From JBDSSS01 sp963764195 (GTDB lineage Bacteria; Actinomycetota; Actinomycetes; Actinomycetales; Dermatophilaceae): 64,000 nucleotides of DNA. Below the pieces are notes generated by a model, which had not been told where the DNA came from, ran no database searches, and worked only from the letters and a program-made list of their open reading frames with translations. The stretch is from positions 868,001 through 932,000 of the forward strand of contig CAVXRG010000010.1 of NCBI GenBank assembly GCA_963764195.1, read 5' to 3'. Below are positions 25,234 to 33,819 of this stretch, one piece after another. Made by a program: the position numbers and the translations under genes. How positions within the stretch are numbered: position 1 is the stretch's first letter; every line of letters begins with the position of its first letter.

Positions 25234-26271
25234 TCAGGGTGCGGCGGGAGGTTCGTCAAAGGTGATGACCTCGCCCGAGGCTGCAGAAGCGTAGGCGGCG
25301 AGGACGACCTGGAGAGTGCGCTGGCCGACGGCCCCGTCGGGCTGGGGTTTCCGTCCTTCGCGCACAGCGCTGAGGAACTCCTCGACCATGACGGCGTCGA
25401 GGTCGACGCCGACGGCCTCCCATCGCAGGCCGCCTGCGCGGTCGTCGAAGACATCGAGGTGCTCGGCGAACGCGTCGAGGGTGGCGCTCCCCCGCTCGCC
25501 CTCGACCGTCAGGCTGAGGCCACCCCAGCCGGGGTAGCTGGCCGGGGCGCTCCAGCTGCAGTCGATCGTCGCGACGAGACCATCGGGATAGCTCAGGACC
25601 ACGAGGCCGCCCGTCTCGACCTCGACGTCGTCGCCGTGGACGACACGGTTGACCTGCGCGTAGACGGACCGCGGTCGCTCCTCGAGCAGGTCGTCGAGCA
25701 GGTCGGCCAGGTGCACGGTGTGGTCCATCAGCGCGCCTCCGCCGGCCAGCACCGGGTCCACGAACCACCGGCGAGACGCGATGGGCGCCTGCCCGTTGTT
25801 GGTTCCGGTGACGGCGAGGATGCGACCGAGGTCGCCATGCCGCACGCGTGCCCGGAGCTCCCGGAACCCGGGGTGGAAACGCACCGGATACGCGGTCATG
25901 AGGACGACGCCGGCGGCCTCACACGCGGCGCGCATGGCCATCGCGTCCTCGAGGGTGGTCGCGAGCGGCTTCTCGCAGAGCACGTGCACGCCCGCCGCTG
26001 CAGCCTGCTCGACGACGGCGCGGTGCCGCGAGCTCTCCGTGCAGACGATCAGCGCATCGAGGTCCTGCGCGAACAGCTCGGGATACGAGACGACGTACGG
26101 CGCCCCCAGCTGGGCGGCCAGCGCGGCTCCGCGAGGCTGACCGGGGTCCGACCCGTCGGCATCCGGGTCACTGGTCACCAGCTCGACATCCGGCCGGTTG
26201 GCGAGGAGACGGACGTAGCCCGCCGCATGGACATGCGCGAAGGACGCGACCCCGACCCGCAGTCTCCTCAC
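25234..26271 (-). CDS. Gfo/Idh/MocA family oxidoreductase (second of pair)
   Basis: A 345-residue NAD(P)-dependent oxidoreductase. The Rossmann start RVGVASFAHVHAAGYVRLLA lacks the usual GxGxxG in regular form, which is a point against strong NAD binding, but the hinge motif LCEKPLATT near residue 97 and the catalytic-face GGGALMDHTVHLADLL near 175 are typical. These enzymes oxidise or reduce sugars, inositols or related alcohols. The GTG start overlaps the stop of the upstream homologue by GTGA, so the pair is co-translated. No sugar transporter is adjacent, and the substrate is unknown. Confidence 0.85.
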   Translation of the reverse strand: MRRLRVGVASFAHVHAAGYVRLLANRPDVELVTSDPDADGSDPGQPRGAALAAQLGAPYVVSYPELFAQDLDALIVCTESSRHRAVVEQAAAAGVHVLCEKPLATTLEDAMAMRAACEAAGVVLMTAYPVRFHPGFRELRARVRHGDLGRILAVTGTNNGQAPIASRRWFVDPVLAGGGALMDHTVHLADLLDDLLEERPRSVYAQVNRVVHGDDVEVETGGLVVLSYPDGLVATIDCSWSAPASYPGWGGLSLTVEGERGSATLDAFAEHLDVFDDRAGGLRWEAVGVDLDAVMVEEFLSAVREGRKPQPDGAVGQRTLQVVLAAYASAASGEVITFDEPPAAP

Positions 26272-27233
26272 GACGTCACCTCCGTCAGCTCGACGGACTC
26301 GCCCGTGCCGGCAGACCTGCTGGCCGCCAGGGCGATGCGAAGCGCAGCCAGGCTGTCCCGAGCGGTCACCCGCGGGGGCGCGCCGCCCGAGCAGGATGCG
26401 GCGAACTCAGCCAGCTCGGCAGTGAAGGGTGAGCTGGCCGGATGGCTGACCGGCAGCAGCTCGCCACCGGTGGAGGCGCCGGGCCGGTCGATGACGAGAC
26501 CGTCGGGGGCCCCACTCTCGTGCCGGACCAACCCGGAGGCGCCGGCGATCGAGAACGACGTCCGGAAGCTCTCGGACCGGTGGCCCCACCCGCCCATCAC
26601 ATGGCTCAGGGCGCCATCGGAGTGAGTGAGCACGGCCATTGCCATGGTCGGCCCGGGCCCCTCCCCGACGACGGTAGCGAAGACTCGGACCACCTCCCCC
26701 GCGACCCAGCGGGCGAAGTCGAAGTCATGGATCGTCTGGTCGACGAGGATGCCGCCTGACTGCGCCGTGTCGGCGAACCACGCCCGCTCGGGCCGGGCGC
26801 CGCGTCGGCTCAGCCGGATGACGGCCGGAGCCCCGATGCGGCCGGCGTCGACGAGTCGCTTGGCGGCGGCATACTCCGGGAAGAAGCGCACGACCTGGCC
26901 GGGGTGCAGCTGGACGCCGGCGTCCTCGCACGCGGCGATCATCGAGACCGCCTCCTCCCACCGGTTGCTCAGAGGCTTCTCGCAGATGACGTGCCGGCCC
27001 GCGCCCGCCGCCCGGAGCACGATGTCGTGGTGCGTCCGGGTCGGGCTGCAGACGTCGACCACGGCGCACCGGGCGAGCAGCTCGTCGAGGTCACGGGTGA
27101 CCACGGCGCCGTACCGTTCAGCCATCCCCTCGGCGCCCTCGGGCGAGAAGATCAGCAGGTCTGCCCCGAGGTGGCGCCATGCCTCCAGGTGCGGTTGGGC
27201 GATGCCGCCCGCGCCCACGACACCCACCGTCAT
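26268..27233 (-). CDS. Gfo/Idh/MocA family oxidoreductase (first of pair)
   Basis: A 321-residue paralogue of the following gene. It has a complete dinucleotide fold (VGVVGAGGIAQPHLEAW), the EKP motif in ICEKPLSNRWEEA near 92, and SGGILVDQTIHDFDFARW near 170 with the conserved histidine. The ATG at 27233 has no clear ribosome site. An in-frame GTG at 27257 has GGGGGA seven bases upstream and could be the true start, adding eight residues. The pair could act on successive steps of one sugar or inositol route (inference). The divergent GNAT gene starts 136 bases away. Confidence 0.85.
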   Translation of the reverse strand: MTVGVVGAGGIAQPHLEAWRHLGADLLIFSPEGAEGMAERYGAVVTRDLDELLARCAVVDVCSPTRTHHDIVLRAAGAGRHVICEKPLSNRWEEAVSMIAACEDAGVQLHPGQVVRFFPEYAAAKRLVDAGRIGAPAVIRLSRRGARPERAWFADTAQSGGILVDQTIHDFDFARWVAGEVVRVFATVVGEGPGPTMAMAVLTHSDGALSHVMGGWGHRSESFRTSFSIAGASGLVRHESGAPDGLVIDRPGASTGGELLPVSHPASSPFTAELAEFAASCSGGAPPRVTARDSLAALRIALAASRSAGTGESVELTEVTS

Positions 27234-27368
27234 CGACCCGGTCAGAGATCCCTGCACGTGAGTCCCCCGGATCCGTCGCTGATGAATGGGTGTCGCCCAC
27301 GAGATATACCACCCCGGTCTGCAGGGGACTGCGCTCGACGTGGAGCGACCGGCTGAGAGGATCGCCGG

Positions 27369-27932
27369 ATGGTGACCAACCCCTGGCCGATGCGCGTCGG
27401 CGAGCTGCTCCTGCGTGAAGCTGTCGAGAGCGACATCGAGCGCATGCTGGGCGTCCGCAACGACCCGGTCGTCAACCGTTTCATGCTCCGCACCCACGTC
27501 GAGGCTGGGAGGTTCCGGGAGGAGTGGCTCGCGGTGCCGACGAGCGACACGGACTTCTCCTGCGTCGCCGAGGTCAATGGGTCCGTGGTCGCGATGGGCT
27601 TCCTCGACCTTGTCGACGGCATGGGACAGCCCGGTATGCCGTCCGGGACGGAAGCCGTCATCGGCTACATCGTCGACCCAGACTCACAGGGCAAGGGCGT
27701 GGCGAGCGACCTCACCCGAGGGTTGCTCACCGCGGCCTTCGACCGTCTCGGGCTCCGTCGCGTCACCGCGAGCTGCAACGCCGACAACCCGGCATCGGCC
27801 CGGGTGCTCGCGAAGGCCGGGATGCGCCGCGAGCAGCACGGCATCGAGGACTCGTGGCACGCAGAGCTCGGGTGGGTCGACGGCTACCAGTACGCGATCC
27901 TCGCCCGCGAGTGGCACGGGCGCCCGGCCTGA
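27369..27932 (+). CDS. GNAT family N-acetyltransferase (RimJ/RimL-like)
   Basis: A 187-residue acetyltransferase. The core GNAT motif A reads IGYIVDPDSQGKGVASDLTRGLL near residue 97, split from the substrate side by LRRVTASCNADNPASARVLAKAGM, the typical RimJ/L motif B. It probably acetylates an amine or protein N-terminus using acetyl-CoA; the target is unknown. It is divergent from the oxidoreductase pair and 71 bases upstream of a small membrane gene. A GTATGCCG octamer lies in its reading frame at 27634-27641, read as Gly-Met-Pro. Confidence 0.85.
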   Translation: MVTNPWPMRVGELLLREAVESDIERMLGVRNDPVVNRFMLRTHVEAGRFREEWLAVPTSDTDFSCVAEVNGSVVAMGFLDLVDGMGQPGMPSGTEAVIGYIVDPDSQGKGVASDLTRGLLTAAFDRLGLRRVTASCNADNPASARVLAKAGMRREQHGIEDSWHAELGWVDGYQYAILAREWHGRPA

Positions 27933-28003
27933 CGAGCCGGCAGTAACCGCAGTCACCACGGCCCACACTTCCCGTTGGTCGGCTGCGAGAGGATGCTGGG
28001 TGC

Positions 28004-28381
28004 ATGCGGACCGCAGACGCGTCACACAGCGGCCATTCGTGGTCAGCATTCCTCACCTGGTCGCTCGTCGGCGTCGGGTACGCGCTCGGACTCCTGTCGA
28101 TCATGACGATCGGCGTGCCCATCCTTCTCGCTGCAGTCGCCGGCACCGCCGTCCTCCTGCTGTCGCGCTGGGCGAAGCGAGGGGTTCTCGGCCTGCTGGC
28201 CGGCCTGGCGGTGCCCCTGCTCTACATCGCCTACCTCAACCGGAGCGGCCCCGGGCAGGTCTGCTCGAGCATCGGCGACGCGACCGCCTGTATCGACCAG
28301 TGGAGCCCGTGGCCGTGGGTCGCTGTCGCGCTTGTCCTCCTCGTGGCCAGCGGTGTGCTCCAGACGCGTCAGCAGCCCTGA
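28004..28381 (+). CDS. Small membrane protein, function unknown
   Basis: A 125-residue protein with three or four membrane segments (around 17-35, 35-53, 59-76 and 100-118) and two cysteines in a loop (VCSSIGDATAC) that could form a disulfide outside the membrane. No family is recognised. The stop codon overlaps the start of the next gene by one base (TGATG), so the two are translationally coupled. The hydrophobic pattern and coupling argue that it is real. Confidence 0.6.
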   Translation: MRTADASHSGHSWSAFLTWSLVGVGYALGLLSIMTIGVPILLAAVAGTAVLLLSRWAKRGVLGLLAGLAVPLLYIAYLNRSGPGQVCSSIGDATACIDQWSPWPWVAVALVLLVASGVLQTRQQP

Positions 28382-28614
28382 TGTCACTCGACGAGTGGTG
28401 GCCGAAGCTCCAGCCGGAGACCAGGGACTGGCTGGTCGCCAACAACGGCGACGTCATCCCCCCTCACGTCCGCGACGAGATCATCACCGTCGCGGGACCG
28501 ATCACCGCGGACGCGTGGTGGGTGGGCGAGGACAGTCCGAGTGGCCTGCAGCTCTGCGACGCGGCCGTCGACTGGGTCGAGGACTTCGCCAACGGCGAGG
28601 ACCCCACCGAATAG
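28381..28614 (+). CDS. Hypothetical 77-residue acidic protein
   Basis: A small acidic protein (MSLDEWWPKLQPETRDWLVANNG at the start, split here by the first helix), rich in tryptophan and with one cysteine. No family is recognised. Its ATG shares the A of the stop codon of the membrane protein upstream, so it is probably made at the same ratio. It may be a cytoplasmic partner of that membrane protein (inference from coupling only). Confidence 0.55.
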   Translation: MSLDEWWPKLQPETRDWLVANNGDVIPPHVRDEIITVAGPITADAWWVGEDSPSGLQLCDAAVDWVEDFANGEDPTE

Positions 28615-28686
28615 TTCATCGTGCCGGTTCGCTCTCCGAGGCCGCGCCGCCGACCTCAGCGCCGCCGACCTCAGCGCCGCAGCGCG

Positions 28687-29784
28687 TCACGAAGCGGCCT
28701 TGCGACGCGCCTTCTTCCACTCGCCGTCCCGGGTGACGGCCAGCCCCGCCTGCTCCAGCCGCGCGAGCGCGGACCGGACCGTGAGGGGGGCGAGGGTCGT
28801 GAGGGCCGCGAGGCCGTCGAGACCGAGAGAGTCGCGGTAGGGCAGCGCCTCGTAGACTGCGGCATCATGCGGCCCGAGCGAGTCCGCCTCCTGCACCAGC
28901 CCTTTCGGCGGCTCCACAGCATCGCCCCCGATGTCTCCGACGAGGTCGATCACCTCGGCGGCGCTCGTCACGAGCTCGGCCCGGCCGTCGCGCACCTCCT
29001 GGTGGCACCCGGCCGACGCCATCGACGTCACCGGCCCGGGGACGGCGCCGACCGGCCGGCACAGGTCGGTGGCGTGCTTCACCGTGTTGCGCGAACCGGA
29101 CCGCAACCCCGCCTCCACGACGACCGTTCCTCGGGTCATGGCGGCGATGAGCCGGTTGCGGTGCAGGAAGCGTGACTTGAGCGGCGCGCACCCCGGAGCC
29201 ACCTCCGAGACCACCGCACCGGTCTCGACGATCCGACGCAACAGGGTCGTGTGGGCCACGGGATAGGGCCGGTCGACCCCGCTCGCCAGCACCGCCATCG
29301 TCGTCCCCTCGACGGCCAATGCCCCGCGATGCGCGGCGCCGTCGATGCCGAACGCCGCACCCGAGACCACCGTCCACCCCCGGTCGGCGAGACCGGCCGA
29401 GAGCTCGGCCGAGAGCTGCTCACCGTACGGGGTGGCCATCCTGGCCCCGACGATCGCGACGGACCGCCGGAGGGACAGGTCGAGCGGCACCGGACCGCGC
29501 ACCCAGAGGCACCACGGTGGCATCGGGAGGTCATCGAGGCGGCTCGGCCACTCCGGGTCGGACGGAACGATCAGCCGCGCGCCGACCCTGGCCGCGATCT
29601 CGAGGTCACGGCCCGTGTCGAGTGTCCGCACTCGCGCCGCAAACCGGTCCAGCCACCCCGCCCCCGCGCAGATGCGCTCCACCGCCTCGGGCGGTCCCAC
29701 CTTCTCGACGAGGGCGTGCACCCTCGCATCGCACGGTTCGACGAGGCGCGACAGGGCCGCCCGCGCCCACCGGTCGTCGCTCAT
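28687..29784 (-). CDS. dprA: DprA, DNA-processing protein
   Basis: A 365-residue DprA, which binds incoming single-stranded DNA and loads RecA during transformation; many non-competent bacteria keep it. The Rossmann core (about 105-290) has SVAIVGARMATPYG, VVSGAAFGIDGAAHRGAL and EAGLRSGSRNTVKHA. A C-terminal winged helix (LDGLAALTTLAPLTVRSALARLEQAGL) is also present. The ATG overlaps the comM stop by ATGA, so it is co-translated with comM. It ends 72 bases before the end of the convergent 77-residue gene. Confidence 0.95.
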   Translation of the reverse strand: MSDDRWARAALSRLVEPCDARVHALVEKVGPPEAVERICAGAGWLDRFAARVRTLDTGRDLEIAARVGARLIVPSDPEWPSRLDDLPMPPWCLWVRGPVPLDLSLRRSVAIVGARMATPYGEQLSAELSAGLADRGWTVVSGAAFGIDGAAHRGALAVEGTTMAVLASGVDRPYPVAHTTLLRRIVETGAVVSEVAPGCAPLKSRFLHRNRLIAAMTRGTVVVEAGLRSGSRNTVKHATDLCRPVGAVPGPVTSMASAGCHQEVRDGRAELVTSAAEVIDLVGDIGGDAVEPPKGLVQEADSLGPHDAAVYEALPYRDSLGLDGLAALTTLAPLTVRSALARLEQAGLAVTRDGEWKKARRKAAS

Positions 29785-31340
29785 GCCGCCACCCCCGTCT
29801 GGTGGCGCAGCGACAGCGCGAGGTCGACCTGCTCCCGGCCCGGACGGTCCAGGCCCGCCAGGTCCCCGATCGTCCAGGCGGTCCGCAGCGATCGGTCGTA
29901 ACCGCGCAGGCTGATCCCACCTCGCTCCAGGGCGCGGTCGAGCGTCACGGTGACCGACCCCGGCAGGCGCTTTGGGCCCTTCCGGAGCAGCGACCCCGGC
30001 ACGTCGCAGTTGAGCGACCCCACGACGCCCAGCTCCGCCAGCGGCTCGCGCCACCGCTCGCTCTGGCGCATGCGAGCGGCAGCAACGCGCGCCGCCACCT
30101 CGGCCGACCCCTCCCCCGGAGGCTGCCCGGCCATCGACAGACCGGGTGGCTGGACGTGGACCTGCAGGTCGACCCGGTCGAGCAGCGGGCCCGACAGCTT
30201 GCCGAAGTAGGCCCGCCGCAGGCTCGGGCTGCACGTGCAGTCGAGGCCCTTGCCCCAGCCGTTGCCGCACGGGCACGGGTTGGCCGCGAGCACCAGCTGG
30301 AAGCGGGCCGGGAAGACGACCGTCTCGTTGGCCCGGGCGATCTGCACCGTGCCCCGCTCGAGCGGGGTGCGCAGGGCCTGGAGCACGGCCTTGTCGAACT
30401 CGGGTGTCTCGTCGAGGAAGAGCACGCCGCAGTGGGCCTGGGTGATCGCACCCGGCCGGATCCGCCCGCTCCCCCCGCCGATGACGGCTGCCTGGGACGC
30501 CCCGTGGTGCGGCGCGACGAAGGGCGGCCGAGTGATCAGCCGGACGTCGTCCCCGAGCGCGCCGAGCACGGAGTGGATCGCCGTCACGTCCATCGACGAC
30601 GTCTCGTCGAGGGGCGGCAGCACCCCGGGCAGCCGCTCGGCGAGCATCGTCTTGCCCGCACCCGGAGGTCCGGCCAAGAGCAGGTGGTGACCGCCCGCCG
30701 CCGCGATCTCGAGGGCGAGCTTGGCCTCGGACTGTCCGACGACCTCGGAGAGGTCGCGCACCGGCAGATCGCCCGGTGGCGGCACCGGTGGCACCGGGAC
30801 CTCCGCCACCGGCCGCCCCTTCGCCAGGTCGACGTACCGCTGGACGAGCTCGCCCACGTGCGCGACCGGGTGGACGCTGATCCCCGAGACGAGACGTGCC
30901 TCGGCCGCGTTGTCGACGGGCACGACCGCGTGCCGAACGCCGGCCCGGGCCGCCGCGTGGATCGCCGGCAGCACCCCGGGCACCCCACGGACGGCGCCGC
31001 CCAGCCCCAGCTCACCGATGTGGACGACGTCACCGACGATGCGCTGGTCCACCTCTCCCATCGCCACCGCGACGGCGACGAAGATCGCGAGGTCGAAGCC
31101 GGCCCCCACCTTGCGCACCCCGGCGGGTGACAGGTTCACCACCACCCGGCGCTGGCTGGCGGGCATCCCGACCGCCCCCGCCGCGGCCCGGATGCGCCCC
31201 GGCGACTGACCGACGGCGGAGTCGCCGAGGCCGCCGATCTCGAAGCCCGGCAGCGCTGCCGTCACGTGCGCCTCCGCCTCGACGACGAAACCGGTCACCC
31301 CGGACAGCCCGACCGACCGCGTCCGGCCGAGGCCACTCAC
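29781..31340 (-). CDS. comM: ComM/YifB, Mg-chelatase-like AAA+ ATPase
   Basis: A 519-residue protein with an N-terminal Lon-like domain (about 10-170), the Walker A AGPPGAGKT at K230, Walker B VLFLDETPEF, and the zinc-type NPCPCGNGWGKGLDCTCS before the C-terminal Mg-chelatase helix. ComM is a branch-migration helicase that extends recombination tracts in natural transformation in gamma-proteobacteria; the role in actinobacteria is untested. The GTG start overlaps the yraN stop by GTGA, and its own stop overlaps dprA by ATGA. Length and motifs are complete. Confidence 0.94.
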   Translation of the reverse strand: MSGLGRTRSVGLSGVTGFVVEAEAHVTAALPGFEIGGLGDSAVGQSPGRIRAAAGAVGMPASQRRVVVNLSPAGVRKVGAGFDLAIFVAVAVAMGEVDQRIVGDVVHIGELGLGGAVRGVPGVLPAIHAAARAGVRHAVVPVDNAAEARLVSGISVHPVAHVGELVQRYVDLAKGRPVAEVPVPPVPPPGDLPVRDLSEVVGQSEAKLALEIAAAGGHHLLLAGPPGAGKTMLAERLPGVLPPLDETSSMDVTAIHSVLGALGDDVRLITRPPFVAPHHGASQAAVIGGGSGRIRPGAITQAHCGVLFLDETPEFDKAVLQALRTPLERGTVQIARANETVVFPARFQLVLAANPCPCGNGWGKGLDCTCSPSLRRAYFGKLSGPLLDRVDLQVHVQPPGLSMAGQPPGEGSAEVAARVAAARMRQSERWREPLAELGVVGSLNCDVPGSLLRKGPKRLPGSVTVTLDRALERGGISLRGYDRSLRTAWTIGDLAGLDRPGREQVDLALSLRHQTGVAA

Positions 31341-31708
31341 TGCACACCCCTCAGGTGCGAGACGACCGCCGGACCGGGCCCTGAGCGCAGCACCGACACG
31401 ACGTCGATCCGCAGTCCTCCCCGGCCCCGATGCTCGTCCGGGTGCGCGTCACGCCACAGGTGGGCGAGGTGACCGAGCCGGCGGGCCTTGCGCCACGTGA
31501 CAGCCTCGAACGGCGCCCCGTAGGCCTCGGAGGAGCGGGTCTTGACCTCGCACACCACGAGGCAGTCACCGTCGAGGGCAACGATGTCGATCTCGCCCCG
31601 GGCACACCGCCAGTTGCGGTCGACGAGGGTCAGGCCCTGCTCCACGAGGAAACGCGCGGCGAGCCGCTCGCCGTAGTCGCCGAGGGCCCGGGTCGCGGTG
31701 GAGTCCAT
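31337..31708 (-). CDS. YraN/UPF0102 family predicted endonuclease
   Basis: A 123-residue protein of the UPF0102 family with a Holliday-junction-resolvase-like PD-(D/E)XK fold. Visible are ALGDYGERLAARFLVEQG, the catalytic GEIDIVALDGD and EVKTRSS. The function is not established; a nuclease role in recombination is inferred from the fold and its constant place beside comM-dprA. The ATG at 31708 was preferred; an in-frame GTG at 31732 adds MGRREPRV with no ribosome site. It shares GTGA with comM. Confidence 0.88.
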   Translation of the reverse strand: MDSTATRALGDYGERLAARFLVEQGLTLVDRNWRCARGEIDIVALDGDCLVVCEVKTRSSEAYGAPFEAVTWRKARRLGHLAHLWRDAHPDEHRGRGGLRIDVVSVLRSGPGPAVVSHLRGVQ

Positions 31709-31815
31709 GACCCGAGGCTCTCGCCGACCCACCCGGGGAGGACAGCCGCGGCGCGCGAGGCTGTGGACGGCATACCTCGGCCGTGGGGGTTGGGGACAAC
31801 GCCCCTGCGCCAGCC

Positions 31816-32136
31816 CTAGGAGAAGTCGCCCGACTCCGGCAGCTTGATGTCGGGCTTGGGCAGCTCCTCGACGTTGACGTCCTTGAACGTCACGACGCGC
31901 ACGTTCTTGACGAAGCGGGCCGGGCGGTAGATGTCCCAGACCCAGGCGTCGGCCATCGTCACGTCGAAGAAGACCTCACCGCCGTCGCTGCGGACCTTCA
32001 CGTCGACGGAGTTCGCGAGGTAGAAGCGACGCTCGGTCTCGACGACGTGCGTGAAGAGCCCGACGACGTCGCGGTACTCCTTGTAGAGCTGCAGCTCCAT
32101 CTCGGTCTCGTACTTCTCGAGATCTTCCGAACTCAC
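31816..32136 (-). CDS. DUF2469 family protein
   Basis: A 106-residue conserved actinobacterial protein of unknown function. It starts MSSEDLEKYETEMELQLYKE and has the family's FYLANSVDVKVRSDGGEVFF and WVWDIYRPARFVKNVRVVTF stretches, each cut here for length. It overlaps the rnhB stop by GTGA. It lies 107 bases before yraN, and that gap holds a GTATGCCG octamer (31768-31775). Its strict linkage to rnhB suggests a link to RNA/DNA hybrid handling or to the signal peptidases, but this is not shown. Confidence 0.93.
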   Translation of the reverse strand: MSSEDLEKYETEMELQLYKEYRDVVGLFTHVVETERRFYLANSVDVKVRSDGGEVFFDVTMADAWVWDIYRPARFVKNVRVVTFKDVNVEELPKPDIKLPESGDFS

Positions 32137-32915
32137 CTGATCGCCGTCCCTTGTCCCGTTGCCGCAGCCGCCGCGGTCTGCGCCACCACATCATCCACCA
32201 CCTCGCTCGGTCGGACGTCATCCGACCCTCCGATACCGGGGAGGCGCCACGAGCGGCGGTGCAGGTCGCACGGCCCGAGCCGGGCGAGCGCGTCGAGATG
32301 GTCCGGGGCCGCGTAGCCCTTGTTGAGCGTCCAGCCGTATGCCGGGTGCTGGGCACCCCAGCCCACCATCAGCGCGTCGCGCTCCACCTTCGCCAGCACG
32401 CTGGCCGCGGCGACCGAGGAGCACTTCATGTCGGCCTTGATCATCGTCGTCACCGCCGGCGGGGTCGGCCCGGCGTCCGCGGCGAAGGCGAGCAGCCCCA
32501 CCTCCGACGGCGGGGTCAGCCAGTCGTGGTTGCCATCGAGGATGACGAGATCGGGGATGACTCCGCCCGCGGCGATGGCGTCGAGCGCGCGCGCCCCGGC
32601 CAGCCGCAACGCGCCGATGATCCCGATCTCGTCGATCTCGTCGTTGCTCGCATGGCCGACGGCATGGGCGACCGCCCAGCGCTCGATGCGTGGCACGAGG
32701 CTGGTGCGGACCCGCTCGCTGAGCAGCTTGGAGTCCTTGACCCCCTGCGGCGCCGACCGCACCGTCTCGTCGATGACGACGACCCCGACGCTCACGGGTC
32801 CGGCGAGGGCGCCGCGACCGACCTCGTCCATCCCGGCGAGCAGTCGGTGGCCGGAGCGCTGGAGGGCGCGCTCGACCCGGAGGGACGGCTTCGTGGACGG
32901 AACGGTGCGGGACAC
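32133..32915 (-). CDS. rnhB: Ribonuclease HII
   Basis: A 260-residue RNase HII, which removes single ribonucleotides and RNA from RNA/DNA hybrids. The catalytic acids are in place: D30 and E31 in GMDEVGRGALAGP, D127 in VILDGNHDW, and D162 in IKADMKCSSVAAASVLAKV. A longer C-terminal tail (after about residue 222, SDDVRPSEVVDDVVAQ) exceeds the usual length by 30-40 residues. It lies 10 bases after the lepB stop and shares four bases with DUF2469, in one operon from rplS. Confidence 0.95.
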   Translation of the reverse strand: MSRTVPSTKPSLRVERALQRSGHRLLAGMDEVGRGALAGPVSVGVVVIDETVRSAPQGVKDSKLLSERVRTSLVPRIERWAVAHAVGHASNDEIDEIGIIGALRLAGARALDAIAAGGVIPDLVILDGNHDWLTPPSEVGLLAFAADAGPTPPAVTTMIKADMKCSSVAAASVLAKVERDALMVGWGAQHPAYGWTLNKGYAAPDHLDALARLGPCDLHRRSWRLPGIGGSDDVRPSEVVDDVVAQTAAAAATGQGTAIR

Positions 32916-32925
32916 GACGACCGGG

Positions 32926-33819
32926 TCAGCCCTTGGCCGTGCTCGTCACCTTGGGGATCGACGTCGGCGAGGTCGACGAGCCCGTGGAGGTGGACGACGG
33001 GGTGCTCGGGGTCGGGCTGGGGACGGCCTCGAAGGTGCGCTTCGGGACGCCGAGCCAGGTGACGTGGTCAACCGGCCAGACGATGAACAGGGCCCGGCCG
33101 ACGAGCTTGTCCATCGGGACCGACCCGTCGACGCCTCCGGAGTTGTTGTCGTGGTAGCGGCTGTCGGAGGAGTCGGAGCGGTGGTCACCCATGACCCAGA
33201 CGTGACCGGCTGGGACGACGATGTCGAAGGGCTTGCCCTCGCTCGGCGCGTCACCGGGCTTGATGTAGGTCTCGTCGATCGCGACCCCGTTGACCTTGAG
33301 CTTGCCGGTCGTGCCATCGGCTTGGACGTGGTCACCGGGGAGGCCGATGACCCGCTTGATGAGGTGGTTCTCGGCGTCCTCGGGCAGCAGCCCGACGAAG
33401 ACGAGAGCGTTGTGGAAGGGCCCGCCGACGTCAGAGGTGCTTCCGGGCGCGACGTCGGAGAGCCACGGCGTCGGCGTGCCCGGGTCCTCGAAGACGACCA
33501 CGTCGCCGCGGCGCAGGTCGAAAGGACCGGGCGTCAGCTTGCTGACGATGACCCGGTCGTCGCGGACCAGGGTGTTCTCCATCGAGCCGGACGGGATGTA
33601 GAAGGCCTGGAAGAGCCACGTCTTGACGATGAAGGACAGCGCCATGGCCAGGACGATGACGATGACGAGCTCGCGGAGGCCGGCGAGGAGGGTCGCGCCG
33701 AAACCGCGGCCCGGTTCGTCGTCGTAGCGGTCGTCGAGGTCGGTGTCACCGCGCCCGGTGACATCGGACGCGCGACCCGGGCTCGATCCGTCCGGGCGTC
33801 CGGGGCTCTGCGACATCAT
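32926..33819 (-). CDS. lepB: Signal peptidase I (second of tandem pair)
   Basis: A 297-residue membrane serine protease that removes signal peptides from exported proteins. One N-terminal membrane helix (about 48-68) leads to the catalytic S79 in IPSGSMENTL and K155 in HLIKRVIGLPGD; the box E MGDHRSDSSDSR follows. Distinct features are a hydrophilic N-terminal 40 residues and a Ser/Thr/Pro-rich C-terminal tail (from about 262) outside the membrane. It overlaps the preceding lepB by ATGA. Tandem signal peptidases are known in Streptomyces; the split of substrates here is unknown. Confidence 0.94.
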   Translation of the reverse strand: MMSQSPGRPDGSSPGRASDVTGRGDTDLDDRYDDEPGRGFGATLLAGLRELVIVIVLAMALSFIVKTWLFQAFYIPSGSMENTLVRDDRVIVSKLTPGPFDLRRGDVVVFEDPGTPTPWLSDVAPGSTSDVGGPFHNALVFVGLLPEDAENHLIKRVIGLPGDHVQADGTTGKLKVNGVAIDETYIKPGDAPSEGKPFDIVVPAGHVWVMGDHRSDSSDSRYHDNNSGGVDGSVPMDKLVGRALFIVWPVDHVTWLGVPKRTFEAVPSPTPSTPSSTSTGSSTSPTSIPKVTSTAKG

